DNA from: Hesseltinella vesiculosa
Taxonomy: Eukaryota > Mucoromycota > Mucoromycetes > Mucorales > Cunninghamellaceae
Direction of reading: 5' to 3'
Length of the DNA stretch: 64,000 nucleotides
NCBI GenBank assembly: GCA_002104935.1
Contig: MCGT01000053.1
Coordinates: forward strand, 58,915-122,914
Within the stretch, counting starts at the first letter, position 1. Every line of letters begins with the position of its first letter. This document shows positions 46,300-58,252 of the stretch, one piece after another. The notes beneath the pieces are model-generated. The model had not been told where the DNA came from. It did not search any database and saw nothing but the letters and a program-made list of their open reading frames with translations. Made by a program: the position numbers and the translations under genes.

Positions 46300-46830
46300 T
46301 TTGTTTCACATTGCTGCGTTAGTCATAATCCCACCTGCTTTGAAGGTGCTTTGTCAAAACCTTCAGTAATAACGAAATTTTACATCAAAGAGGTGTACAA
46401 TAAAACGACGCACAATGTCACCAACTGGCATGTCGACAAGGTTGCTTGGAAGGTACATATTGATCTGCAGGGCACGGTTATGACGTAAATGGGAATAAAA
46501 TTCATCCCAGTTTATCATTGCTTCTGGTGGAGGGGATCTCTGCTGGGCGCCACTGTTTCGGCGAAGGATGCAAGTGAGATACCAGCATCTACATCCTTCA
46601 AATGCACTTGCCAGTGACTATCTCTTCATTTTGTACGTCCTGTAGAAGGGGAGTTGTCCGATCGACACGCTTAATAGGCGGTTTTCTTCCTTGAGAGAGC
46701 GTCTGCATTTGCAATCGCTATAGAAAGGTGGTTCAGGCGTGGTAATAGGTCTTGAGGGCTCAGTACTGAGGAAACACCGTCGAGCACGCGCTTCGCATGT
46801 TCTGCAACATTTGAGCATATTCTTAGTGAG
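46300..46830 (-). pseudogene. Gypsy-type polyprotein remnant (ANADALSR motif)
   Basis: The minus strand at about 46713-46689 reads ANADALSRKK, the conserved boundary after RNase H in Ty3/Gypsy polyproteins. The surrounding frames are interrupted. This is a separate fragment from the RNase H piece at 43.4-43.6 kb, given its position and order. Confidence 0.5.
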
Positions 46831-47604
46831 CGAAGGGTGCTGGTTCAGTAACTGCGGGACCCGCTGACTCCAAGTGAGGGTGTGGTTCGGTTATTAGAAA
46901 CCTATTAACAGGTTTCCGCGTTTTGCCATGCAATAAAGTTTTCAATGAAGGAATTAACTAGGCGATTAAGATTGCGGGACGTCATACTGTGAAGAAGGGA
47001 TTGCAAAGTGGGAAAAAAAACCCCCAAAAAAAAGACAACAAAAATGGAGCGGTTTTATGTTGGTGAGCTTTGGATTTGAATTTTTTTTTGGGAGCTTCAT
47101 ACAGTATTACTCCAGTTTCTCAAACTTGGAAGCGTAATATATGACACCTTTTATTAAGAAAAATCATAATGTTAGAATACAGGGATAAATATAAGAAAAA
47201 AAAACAAACAACCTACCGAATCCTTTCGATGTCATCCTTGTGAAGTTGAGAAAAAGAGAAAAATGTTGGAGAAAAGAGATCAAAAATAACAAAAAATAGG
47301 AGTGGGCGCGTGTAACCTTCATGTCCGTGGTCCCCATTTTACACCCGAATTAAGGGGTGTCCAGATGCTTCTTTGCATATCGTAGTAACTGCTGAAAAAT
47401 ACTTCTGGATCTCAACTAGTGGTTTTAGCACGTTAGCAAGTACGCTGTCGGTTCCTTCATGGAGATAGTGGAAGAGACGATTAGTGTTTTTTTTTTCCTG
47501 AGGGCAGCCTTTTTTTTTAACAGAACCGCAGATCGAAATAAGATATTTTTTACCCCTTTTCTGTGACACGTACACCCAATCCATTTCTCTTTGTTTTCTG
47601 TTTG
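46831..47604. other. intergenic, repeat-derived, no gene seen
   Basis: AT-rich sequence between retroelement remnants. No supported gene. Confidence 0.35.
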
Positions 47605-47905
47605 CGGAAAATCAAGTTGTCTCGTCTGTTTCTGGTGGATACCGGTCGCTGCGTGCTGTTCATTCCCACGAAGAGCAAAGCTGCTTTCTTGAGCAAGAAC
47701 TCAAAATTCAGTAGCTGATGAGTCTCGCAGCTTGTTGCCTAAGCTCTCTACACAACCTGTAGGACGCTATGCCGGTCTGCCACGGCCGATCAAACAGTCG
47801 GAAAACGCTCTATTCAGGTTAGGTTGCCATCATGTGCGACTCTTGTGGATCCCAGGCTTAGGTTGCTCCAACCTCATCCTCGGTAATGACCTGCAGTCTC
47901 TGCAC
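47605..47905 (+). pseudogene. retropepsin (aspartic protease) remnant
   Basis: LFLVDTGRCVLFIPTKS near 47629 and LILGNDLQSLHTI near 47871 are the two hallmarks of retroviral-type aspartic proteases, the catalytic DTG and the flap-distal ILGxD/ND. They lie in different frames with stops between. A duplicated motif (CGCAGCTTGTTGCCTAAGCT at about 47727, CACAGCTTGGTACCTGGGCT at about 47998) follows. Confidence 0.6.
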
Positions 47906-48558
47906 ACGATATGCGCGACATTTCAACGTCTTTTTTTTTTTTTTGTCTAGCCCTCTTTGAACTTCTGTGAAGGATCAGCTTTATGACTAATGGGCCTCAC
48001 AGCTTGGTACCTGGGCTCTCCACGCCGAGACAAGTGGAAAGCCCTCAATTGCACCATTGTGACGACGTGAACGCGTGATCGTTGTTTTTGAGATGACAAG
48101 CTTACAATGACATCATTGCTGGAAAAGCAGGCTCCATGCTTTTGTCTCCTACTATGATGTTGGCTGAATCATTTTGGTCACGACCACAAGAAGGCAGGAA
48201 AAAATTGAATACATCAAGAATACGCTGGTTTATGATGTCAGAGTAAGCGCGGTGGCGTCAACACAAGACAAAAAAACATCACTGACATTCTCGACTTGGG
48301 GCTACCTCCTGAAGGATACATAACGCATAGAAAAATTATGAACGCACCCGTATTGCACATCTGCACAGATCAAACAGATACCCCTCTTCAATAAAAAAAA
48401 CAACCTGCTGCAATAAACCACCTATTGATTGGCCGTTGGTGGTCGTGTACCGCAGTTTTTTTTTTTTTTTTTTTGAATTTCGACTGAGCCAACTGGCTTT
48501 TTTTTTTCCACTTTCTTTTCATTTTATTGCTCAATAGCGCATACTTCCAAATTGCATC
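47906..48558. other. decayed repeat sequence and ASCC2 upstream region
   Basis: Probably continues the retroelement remnant, then T-rich promoter sequence (T-run near 48457-48474) before the ASCC2-like start. No gene seen. Confidence 0.4.
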
Positions 48559-50729
48559 ATGCTGCTCCCCTATATATCCCCTGACAGCCAAGGCATCACT
48601 GTCACCGTGTGGCAAAAAGCGATCACGATTTGGCAGCAGCAATTGGTGCAGTGGCTCTCGATGGACAATGCCGATTTTGAAAAAGTGATTCAGCAAGATG
48701 ACCTGGCGTCTTGGATCCTCGAGACCCTTCAACAACAGCTGGACAACGACAATGTCGATGGCCAATTACTACGCGGCATCTTTTTAGTGTATATGCGCAT
48801 AGGCAATCAAACGCCTGCAACGCCATCCAAACTGACGACCATGACGGGTTTGGACACGTTTGCTTTGGTCTACGCCCGTACCAATCCACACCTGGTCAAT
48901 GTCTGTGTTTCCCACATCTTGACGGAACAACATGTTCTAGCCGACCAATATCAGCAATCGCTTGACCCTTTACTGACCTTGCTTGATGCTTGGGCAGGGC
49001 AGCTACCATCCTTGGCTGCTCAATGGCAAGCACACCCCGACGACCTGGACGACATGCTTCTCATCCTTGATCGCGTTCTTGTCCTGGCCAGATTGCTCGA
49101 AGCCAAGGTTACATGTAGCCGCCCGTTACTCACGCAGCTGATCCCAACCGTGATGCAATGCTACCAACTGCTCACAGATAACCTCCCGTCTCTTCCACTC
49201 ACCGAATCTGCCGCTGGCCACCGCATCTTCCTCATCAAGCAATGCCTTGTCCACGCCTTTGATACCATGGTGTCTATCAAGTTTATTGACCCGCTCCGAG
49301 CTGCTGATGGCGAGAAAAACAACGAGGCCCTGACGACACTGGCTGTCACGCTGTCCGAGGACGTGCTCGAGTGGGTAGAGCAGTGCGAACCGAGTGCTAC
49401 CAAGACTTCCTTACTGGACGCGCCATTGCTAGTCGACTGGCAGGTCGAATGCAACTTTTCACAACAATGCCATGACCTCAACAAGACTATCTTCCACGAT
49501 GACAATGAGCAGCTGGGCTTCCTTGCTTTGGTCTTTGACTCGTACACTGCAGACATGTCGCCCTGGAAACTAAAGCAAATGCAGCACCACCCCATATCGA
49601 CGCCAATGACTATGCCAAACTCGGTTGACTCTACCGCCTATCAACAACAGCCACAGCCACAGCCAGACACCAATACCGCTGAGCTAATTGCTCAAATCAA
49701 GGACATGTTCCCCGACCTTGGTGACGGTTTTATTCAATCATGCTTAGCAGCCAACGACAATCAAGCTGAGCAAGTCATCATGCAGCTCCTGGAAGACAAC
49801 CTCCCACCAGCCCTTGCTAGCCTCGACCGATCCATGTCCCTCCTAGACCTGTCTTCCTTCGCTGCCGTCCCACCTTCATCCACCAATGTCCTTGATTCTC
49901 GGCACAACGTGTTTGACAATGATGCCTTTGACGTGTTTGCTGGCAAGAAAATGGAAAAGGATAATGTCATTGTTGGCAAGAAAGAGTAAGTTGGAGGAGG
50001 AAATGCGGCCTGTGAAACTCACTCCTTTTTTTTCTGCTACTCTAGCAAGGGGACCACCGACACCATGCTCAAGGAAAAGAAGTATACCTCGGACGAGAAA
50101 TCGAAATGGCTACAGCGCGTCTATGATATGTACGATGACGAAATCGATGATACCTACGATTCGGTCAATGAGGTCAGTGGCCCTGTGGATCTGGCAGCAG
50201 TAGATGAATCGGGTGGTGCGGACTTGGTGCGCAAGACGACCGTCACTGTCGACCCCGGTGTGCTGAATGAAAAAGAATTGGTGCATGTGTTTGTGGATCA
50301 CCCTGACGTCTTTGAACGCTCGGCCAATGCCAGGCGCTCTAAAGCCAGAGATGCCCTGCGGAAGAAGACCGACATGACGGATGAGCAACTTGAAGGCTGG
50401 GCCATTATGTTCAATCGTAACGTAAGTTAGCATAAACATAAAACACGAGGGCATAGCAAACTTATATTTTTACACTTTCCATTTGCCAGCCTCGGAAGCA
50501 ACGCATCCTGGATAACTACCGACTCTTTGACGGGTCACAAGACGCAGTCGGCACCGAAACAAAGATCCAACAATCCCAATCGCAGTCTTCACCCAAGCCT
50601 ACACGTCCACCACCCTCCGAAGCCAAGCAACAAGCTTACAAGGAGAAGAACAAAGCTCGGTTTGCAAATCATCAGCGCAAGAAGATGCACGACAAGAAAC
50701 TTGCAAAAGCGGCTCCTCCTGCGCTATAG
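48559..50729 (+). CDS. ASCC2/Cue3-like ubiquitin-binding protein of the ribosome-quality trigger complex
   Basis: Exons 48559-49985, 50046-50421, 50490-50729; 680 aa. A CUE domain sits at about residues 373-420 (TAELIAQIKDMFPDLGDGFI, then LLEDNLPPAL), which binds ubiquitin. The N-terminal helical half (YISPDSQGI, NPHLVNVCVSHIL, FIDPLRA) and the C-terminal basic tail (YKEKNKARFANHQRKKMHD) fit human ASCC2 and yeast Cue3/Rqt3. That protein joins the Slh1/ASCC3 helicase to split stalled, ubiquitinated ribosomes. Both introns restore frame. The start ATG opens a protein-like MLLPYISPDSQGI segment and no earlier in-frame ATG is credible. The orthologue call is inferred from domain order. Confidence 0.88.
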
Positions 50730-51564
50730 ACCCTCTCCCCCTTTGTATTTTTTTTTCAGCTACCTGCAACTTGTCATGTTTAGAGAAATGTAGTTGACAG
50801 GCAATCATACGTGATATAATTAAATAACTCAAATGCAGCGACCTAGTTTCAGTGCTGGTAGCTAAACAATTCAAGATGCAAGAAAGCAATTTTTACTGTC
50901 TATCGAGGAACAGTTTTCAAGTGGACATGTACACCATAATTCCAAGGCATCCAAATACGTTCCCAACATTTACCCCTGTCTAGATTTTCCCCGTCTCCAC
51001 TGCAAGTGACCCCGCATCAATGTAGATCGAGTACCCTTTCCGGTTATGATTTACTAGAACGGAAAGTCACGTTACTATAGCAGTCAGAGAGCAACTCCTT
51101 AGATGACCTTGTTATAGATTTTACCGTTGTTTAAGGGGGGAATAAAAAAGATTAAATTTTTGTAATTAATTTTTTCCAACGCAAGTCAAGCCCGTCACCG
51201 TTCGAGCACAATGACCGAGGCTTCTCCTCACATGCATCTTTTCATTTGGGAAGGAGTAACTCCTTCACTCATGGTATACTTTTTTTTTTTTTTGCTTCGA
51301 ATATGCAAAGGTATAGAACATCGGAAAACCATAGACCAAGTTGGGGAGGACCACACGCGTGGGGTTGGGGTACATGACGGGCATGTAGTAAAGAAGAAAT
51401 GAAGAAGGTAAGGAATTAAAATTAAATGAAACGGGAGAGGCGATCGACCATCTTCGATGCTTTGGAACAGAAAGTCCGTCATCACCTGTGCCCAATTCAA
51501 GAAGATAAAAAGGTCAGCCGCCTTTTTTCTTTTATTGTTTTTAAAGGTTAAAAGGAATACACAC
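50730..51564. other. intergenic, no supported gene
   Basis: 3' flank of the ASCC2-like gene and upstream region of the secreted Cys-rich gene. A minus-strand frame (51265-51495) has a hydrophobic stretch but no start, splice partner or family match. Confidence 0.4.
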
Positions 51565-52265
51565 ATGAAGAATATTAAATCTGTATTATCGTTACTCAGC
51601 CTGTGGGCAGCGTTGGTGGTGGGTGACGGCGTCACTTGTAAAAGTCAAGGACAGACTTGCATGGCGCCCGACAGCGTCGTGCCCGACCGCTGCTGTGGTA
51701 GTAAGACCGTGATGCCCTAAAAAAAAATAAAAAAAATAATGATGCATCGTAACACTTCCTTTGTAACATAGCCATGATATGTGGAGCTGATAATACCTGT
51801 CGTTTGCCAACGAACTTGTCGCCTACCACTGAGTCCTGCCGTGCCAGTTTGAAACCCGAAACGAATCCAAAATGCCTACATAACTCTGTCTCTGTGGAAG
51901 AAGTCATTGGCGGCGAATTCTGCTTCTGTGACTGTGATGATATCAAGATACACAAGGCCAAGAGCCATGCCATCGAATGCTCTGACTTGCTCTTTGGAAT
52001 GGCAAGCGCTGGCACCTTTTCCACACCAGACATGGCCAGCCTGTTGACTGCATCCGAGCAGCCGCCAGCAGGCGAAGCGAAGAAAAAGAAAAAAGATGTT
52101 CGATCTCAGCTGGCTGATGCAATCAAGGCGTTCAATGCCTCTGATGAGCCTGACAAGACTGTCGGGGGATTTGCAGAGAGCAAATACAACATCTGCCCAG
52201 ACATCATCAAGGAAGGCATTGCAGCTTGTGAAAGGTGCCCCAACTGTAGATTTGTCCCAAAATAA
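51565..52265 (+). CDS. secreted cysteine-rich protein with knottin-like N-terminal module
   Basis: Exons 51565-51700 and 51772-52265; 209 aa. The signal peptide covers about residues 1-20 (MKNIKSVLSLLSLWAALVVG). After splicing, the mature N terminus has C-x6-C-x10-CC-x4-C-x5-C, the inhibitor-cystine-knot spacing. The intron falls inside this module (phase 1), so the pattern shows only in the spliced product. The C-terminal part has paired cysteines (FCFCDCDD, CERCPNC) and a Lys-rich linker (GEAKKKKKDVRS). It is probably extracellular; an effector, protease-inhibitor or wall role is possible, none shown. No family recognised beyond the cysteine pattern. Confidence 0.75.
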
Positions 52266-52658
52266 TAAAAAGATCACTCTGATTCAGTTTTACGGTAAAA
52301 AAAAATCATTCAATTGACAGAGGAGATGAATGAAGAGCCTCTTGGTATTTTTTTTTAAAAAAAAAATGAAAGGCACTTGAGGCTACATTTTGGCCCCACG
52401 CTTCAAGAGCATGTCAAAGCAACTGGCAGCGATGTTTGAAATTCGCCTAGGTGAAGAAGTCATGCACAATGAATGTCACTTCCTCCATGCTCTTGCTGAA
52501 CGAGCGCTCCCCTACTGGCCCCCTCTGTCTCTTATTTCCATTCTCGTTTGTTGACTTGCCCAAATCATATTTCCTTAGATTTTTTAAGCAACTGGCAACA
52601 ATGGCTAGATGGCTTCCCTAGAAATGGTGCTTTTTTCTTTAATCCAATAAATACTAAG
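52266..52658. other. intergenic between convergent genes
   Basis: 3' flanks of the Cys-rich gene and of URB2. No coding signal seen. Confidence 0.5.
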
Positions 52659-55600
52659 CTACTGCCCAGAGTATTTGACATCGCGTTTCCAGGTGGCGTA
52701 AAAGGTCTTGAAGAGTTCCTGGCCGGTGGCATTCAGGCCTACGAGGATAAACATGCGGTCGTCGGCATTGCACAGGTTCAACAGTTCATGCCAAGCTGAC
52801 GTCAAGGACGATTTGATCGCAGGGACGGTGATGTTCATGATGGGGTCGGATTGGATCACAAAGTACTGAAGGAGCATATAGGGTGCATGCTTGGAGATGT
52901 GGTGGAAGACCAGGTCGCTGCGTTTGTCGCCAGTATTCTTGGACGTCAGTTCGCTGATCACACGGGTAAAACGCTCGGCACAGGGGGTGTCTAAAGGAGC
53001 AAAGGCTTGAAGCAAGCTGTCACAGCGGGCGAGGGTGTGGTCTGTCTTGCGTTTCTTCTTGGAGGGTTCGGAGGAAGGCGTATTTGTTGAACTAGCGTTG
53101 GAAGTGACTAGAGGGCGTGTTTGGACCAAGGACATGGAGGATGATTTGAAGCACTGAAGCAAGGCGTCGAGAATGGCCACAAAAGGTCCTATGGTATCGG
53201 ACAAGGGATCGCGGTGCAGGCGGGCAATGTTGGCCATGATCATGCCTATTTTCCTGTGCATAGAACTGGCGAGCTGTCGCGTCAATTGGCATTCCAGGTC
53301 GTCTTTGTTCTTTGGGTACATTATCTGCAATAGACACGACAAAATGGTGGATATATCAAACGAGAGAAAGTCGAAGGACTGGGGGAAAAAAAAAACGTTG
53401 GCCTCGATTTTATACTCACTCCGGCTAGCGGTTTACCTTTTCCCCTGTCAGTTGTTGCAGTAGATCCAAGGTGCGGTCTAAAAAGCGGATATGCTTTGAT
53501 TTACCAGCCATTGCAGCAACCTTCGTTACGTAGATTGACACATATGGACGGACGGCTTGTTTTTGGCCTATAAAAAAAGGAGGTGAGCTGTGTTTTGCAG
53601 CCAAATTGATTCTCAGCAAACATACCATCCTTTGTGCACGAGGTCAGTAAGGAGATCATGGAGAGTAGGACATCGTTGGCTGCAATGTCAGCATTGACGT
53701 TTGATTCGAGGTCGATGGAGTTGGATTGAAGTACAAAGCGCTGGGCAAGGACGAGCAATTGGTCATGTGACAGGTGGCGGATCCAGTGAGCAAAGTTGGC
53801 ATTCAGTGCATCGACCACCGCCGTATCTTTGTCAAGCACAAGTCCAAACACGGTGGTGAATATGTCAAAGAGCTCAACGGTCTTGTCATCTTGTTTGAGA
53901 GGAGCTAATATGCTACAGATGGCAGAGACAAACGGGCCGATTGTTGACAGAGCCTCCTGCTGAGCAAGTCTAGGGGGCAGCCATGATAGATACGGAGTGA
54001 CAAGCTTCGGTACCAAGACGACAAGGGAGGACATATCAAAGTCTACATGTTAAGTGAAGCGTTCGTGGTAAGTATCGTCGTCCACTCACTTTCTGGGCTT
54101 GTACCCCATTGGTCATTACCTAAAGAGGCCAGCATTTGGCTGTAGTCTTGCACAAAGGAGACGCCCTGCAAGCAAAGGCTTAGGTGTTTGAGGTCCGCCA
54201 CAGGCAAATCATCGTTGTTTTCTAGGCAGGCATTATACTGAGAGAGATCACTGGAAAGTGTAGCAGCCAGGTTGGTTACACCAGTGTAGGTACCAAGGAT
54301 AGTTGGGTCTTCTTGCAAGCTACCCTCTCTAATTTGACGGTGAAAAGCAAAAAAAAAAAAAAAAAAAAGAAAGAAAAACAAAAAAAAAGCCAATGAGAAC
54401 AGGCTTTAAAATGGGTATCAAGAGATATTGGCTGCTTACTTTCGGAGAAAGCTGGGGAGGTATTGGTTGACCATTTTGACGAGATTGAGGGTCCACAAAA
54501 GGTTGGCTGGTGAGAAGGATGCCAAGCGGTGTTCAACGGTATATTGCAGATAAGATGCTGTTTGCTTGTCAATGCTCTTCCCACTGGCCATCGACAATAT
54601 GGCGCCAAGGACCTTGATGTCGATTTCCGTCGTCACCTGTGTCCAAGCCTCGAGCTTGTCTTGAACCAAGGCGACGTCACTGTTTTGCCAATGATGCACC
54701 GTGGTAACCATCCAATGTAAGAGAGCTGGATTCGCGTTCTAAAAAAAAAAAGTGGGTGAGCCTCAAGCAGCTTCCTGATCTTCTGGATATATGACGTACC
54801 AAGACCCCAATGGATCCCATGGTGTTCATGAAGCGTAGACACATGCTGCGGCAGGAGAGCGAGCAGCGAAGCACGGCGTCAGAAGCCTCAGCAAAGGTAA
54901 GCAGCCAGGCATCCACGAGGAAAAAGAGCCATAGCAGGTGGGAACGATCGGATTTGCGATAAAAGTCGACGGGGAAGAGTAACAGGACGTCGATATAGTG
55001 CGATAGTGACTGGATAAAATCAGAGGTGTCAGGCGTCATAGGTTTATCGACAGGGCTGCTCAGTGAAGTGACAAGCAGCTCAGACAACGAGGCAACGGTT
55101 TCCTTGGGAACAGCATGAGGTGCATCGAGGTCGAGGTCGAGGATGCGGACGATGATCAAATTGGTATCTTCCTTGGCCATGGTTTCAAAAAGACTGGTGA
55201 CAGCAGAGAGCAAGGTTGCCACGCTTTTGTCTTGATGCCATAAAAACAGTAAGTAACAGGGCCAAAGTCAACTCGTCTGGCTTACCATGGAATAGTTTTG
55301 CTTCGTAAAAGTTGGCTGAGCGCAAGAGCGTAAGACTGATCTGCTGGCGAGTGACCAGATTGGGATCCATGATGGCAGTTTGCATATGAGATCCCAATAG
55401 GATTTCAGTTACAAGTCTGCTGCCGAGCTTGTCATCTTCAAGCACAGCACTATTAGAAAAAGAAGGTCAGGTCATTTGTTGAGAGCTTGCTTTGTTTTCT
55501 AAATTTTTACCTAACTGTGTCAAACCATTCATCCAGCATGAGTTTCCACAAGGCCAACTGCACTTGTTCTAGAGTCTTGATCGATTCCAATTGGCCATCC

Positions 55601-58122
55601 CACGTGGTGTTTTTATGCTGGCTTGCTTGAAGCGCTGCGTTCACCGGCCCTTCAATTAAACTGACATTTCTGGTCGAAGACAGGCTGCAGCCAGAATCAA
55701 AGGCGGAGTAATACAGATGCTGGAAGAGGACATTGGTCTAAACATAACAGATAAAAAAAAAAAGAACAAAAAGGAGTGAGCGGATATTCAGGAACGTCAA
55801 TAGGCAAAGGTGGAATGGCCAGGAACTTACGCTGTAGATCATAAACAGCATGGATGTTTGGGTTTCTTGTTGCACAGCACGCAGGAATCGCTGGGACAAG
55901 TGAGAAGCCAGTTCGTCGCGGACGGCTGGGTCAAGCTTGAGCCAGTACACATCGTAAAAGGCGTTGGCCAGGGCAAAGTGAACTTGCAAAGCAGGCAAGG
56001 CATTGTCGACATTGTCGGTGGTTTGAAGCATGCTTGGTTGCAAGAGAGACGTAAAGAGCTGGACAGAGGACTGCTCAAACCAGCGTCGCTGATGGAAGCC
56101 GAGGCGTAGTGATGATACAAAGCATACCATGTAGGATGACACCAGTAACATAGACGTTGCTTGTTTTGCTGAATCTTGCGATTGGTTGAGCGCGGCTGTA
56201 AAGCGATCGAACAAGGTGACAATTTGTGGGCCAGGCACGTGCTTGGATATGATAGCGGCAAACCTAAAGAGGGAAAGCTGTGGTTCGTACTGGAATAAAA
56301 GGTAACAAGAACTCCGAGACTTACTGTTTCAAGAAGAGCTTTGAGAACAATGGCTTTTTCAAGGTGGCATGGATATCATCAACAATGAGAGCATCGATGG
56401 TGTTAAGCAGCTCGTCGACAAATGTATCCACTTGTCTTGAGGCTGCGTAAAGTTCGAGAACAGTCTTGCCAAAGGCAAAGCAGGCTTGCTCGGCGTCGAT
56501 ATTAGGCTATGGATGGAAGGAGCAAAAGGTCAGGAACGAGATCAACGCAAGACAAAAAAAAAATACCTGGACGAGGACGGGCCAGATCAGCGACATGCTA
56601 GGCTCGACCAAGGAGATATCAATTTGCATCAGTTTGTCAAGACTGGCCAAGATATATTGCTGTGATCCGTCTAAAAAGCGAGAGAGGGGTGTTAGCAGGA
56701 ACGGCTGACTTCCGTTTTTTTTTTTTTTTTGCCTTCATGCTTTTTGAGCTCATCGACACAGAAAGATGCCAACTTTTCCATAAATCCAAACTGCTGTTCT
56801 TTGATGGTATCATTTCTTGAGGCGGAATAAACGTTCCAGGTTAAGACTTGGTGCAGTAGATCGGCCAGAGAGGACAGGTAGACGCTGGCGTTGTTTTTGA
56901 CTTTGTCCAGCAGTTTGATGCAATGTTGGAAAAAGCCGAACTCTGCGCGGCGTTCATTGTCCTGCGAGGGCGGTTCTGTATGGTCATGGCGGATTTTTCG
57001 GGATTGCTGGACAAATTCGCCAAAGAGGATCGGCATGGCGCTAATAACTATTAAAAAAAGATGGATGGGAATCGAGCTGATTGATACTTTGTTCAGTTTT
57101 CACTGTCTCACGTACCGTCCAACTGGGAGGTTTCGTCAAGATCCATGAGGGCTGCTGCTTCAGTGAAGAGCTTGGAAACGTAGCTTGTTGATTTGTTAGA
57201 GGAATGGAGGATGGCGTCATAATCGGATTCGAGAAGGATTGAGTTGTATTCAAAAATAGTGTCTCGGTGATAGAGCACCTGGCATAGCAGGGTTGACAGC
57301 TGAGCAACAAACGGGCATGCGGGCATCAAGTGCGATAGCTGGCGACGGATGAATAGCAGGGACGAGAAGCACTTTGTCATAAAAACTGTATAGACCTAAG
57401 AAAGAAAGAAAGACAGAAAAAAACTGAGACATGTTTGCCTATGACCGGAGAGCGTACCTTTTTTCTGCTGCCAGCTTGACTTGTGAGGGAGCCAAAACGG
57501 TCAAGAACGGACGAAGCCATGGTGACCAATGTATTCAGGGCATCGCTTTGGGTTTGATCGGACAGATCTTGCTGGATCTGTTTGATCAATGCGCTAAGCA
57601 AAGCTTCAACCATGGTGGTGATCTGATCCAACGACGGGCGAAATGCCTGCTGAAAGGTGGGCGACAAAAGAAAGCGTAGGCAGTCGGTGACATGGTGAAT
57701 CAGATCGGGTCGTTGATCGGTCAGTTCATCCAAGCTATACATGCGTTGCAGCAAGGTAGCGATGGAGACAGCCAGGGGTAAGCGAATAAATGGCACGGCG
57801 GTGGGCTTGTGGGTGTCAAAATGGCACAGCAGTTGGCTAAACAGTTGCCAGTATTTTTGCTGGAACAAGGCACATTCTTGTACGCTATCCAATAAACGAA
57901 TCAGTTAATACATGATGAGGCTGATGCGAGGCGATCTTCCTACTTTTTCATGTTAGGTTTGGAGAGAGCCATGGCCAACCAATCAAATAAGAATCCGTCC
58001 TTGTTAGGGAAGAACAGCTGTGGATCTTGCCAAATCTTGAGCGCCAGATCAATGCGCTGATCGCTTGTATAGCCAGAACCTTTGATCGCTTTGGCGATCT
58101 TTTCCGATGTCCAGTCGTCCAT
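52659..58122 (-). CDS. URB2: nucleolar pre-rRNA processing protein Urb2/Npa2-like
   Basis: Fifteen exons: 58122-57944, 57884-57458, 57395-57116, 57047-56733, 56670-56567, 56506-56325, 56263-55831, 55737-55511, 55449-55286, 55230-54800, 54738-54440, 54328-54090, 54042-53626, 53567-53437, 53324-52659; about 1497 aa (human URB2 about 1520, yeast 1174). Urb2 acts in early 60S assembly in the nucleolus. The protein is almost wholly alpha-helical, without catalytic motifs. The C terminus resembles the Urb2/Npa2 domain (HAPYMLLQYFVIQSDPI, AWHELLNLCNADDRMFIL, LFKTFYATWKRDVKYSGQ). One disordered insert carries a nuclear-localisation-like KKKRK. Intron 4 (56671-56732) starts with GC, not GT; only that site gives the required phase. 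The call rests on length, position of the conserved end and helical character. Confidence 0.78.
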
Positions 58123-58252
58123 GTAGAAAACAAGCAAGGTTTAAAAAAGACGCAGGAAAAAGAGAAAGAAAAAGTTTTTTGGGCAGGCGGCCGAAAAAAG
58201 GCGGAAGCGTCAGGTTTTTGCATTCTCTTTTTCATCGTTTTACTCTTCGACT

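Noticed and set aside
51265..51495. Minus-strand frame with LPNLVYGFPMFYTFAYS
   Set aside because: No start codon, no splice partners and no recognised family.
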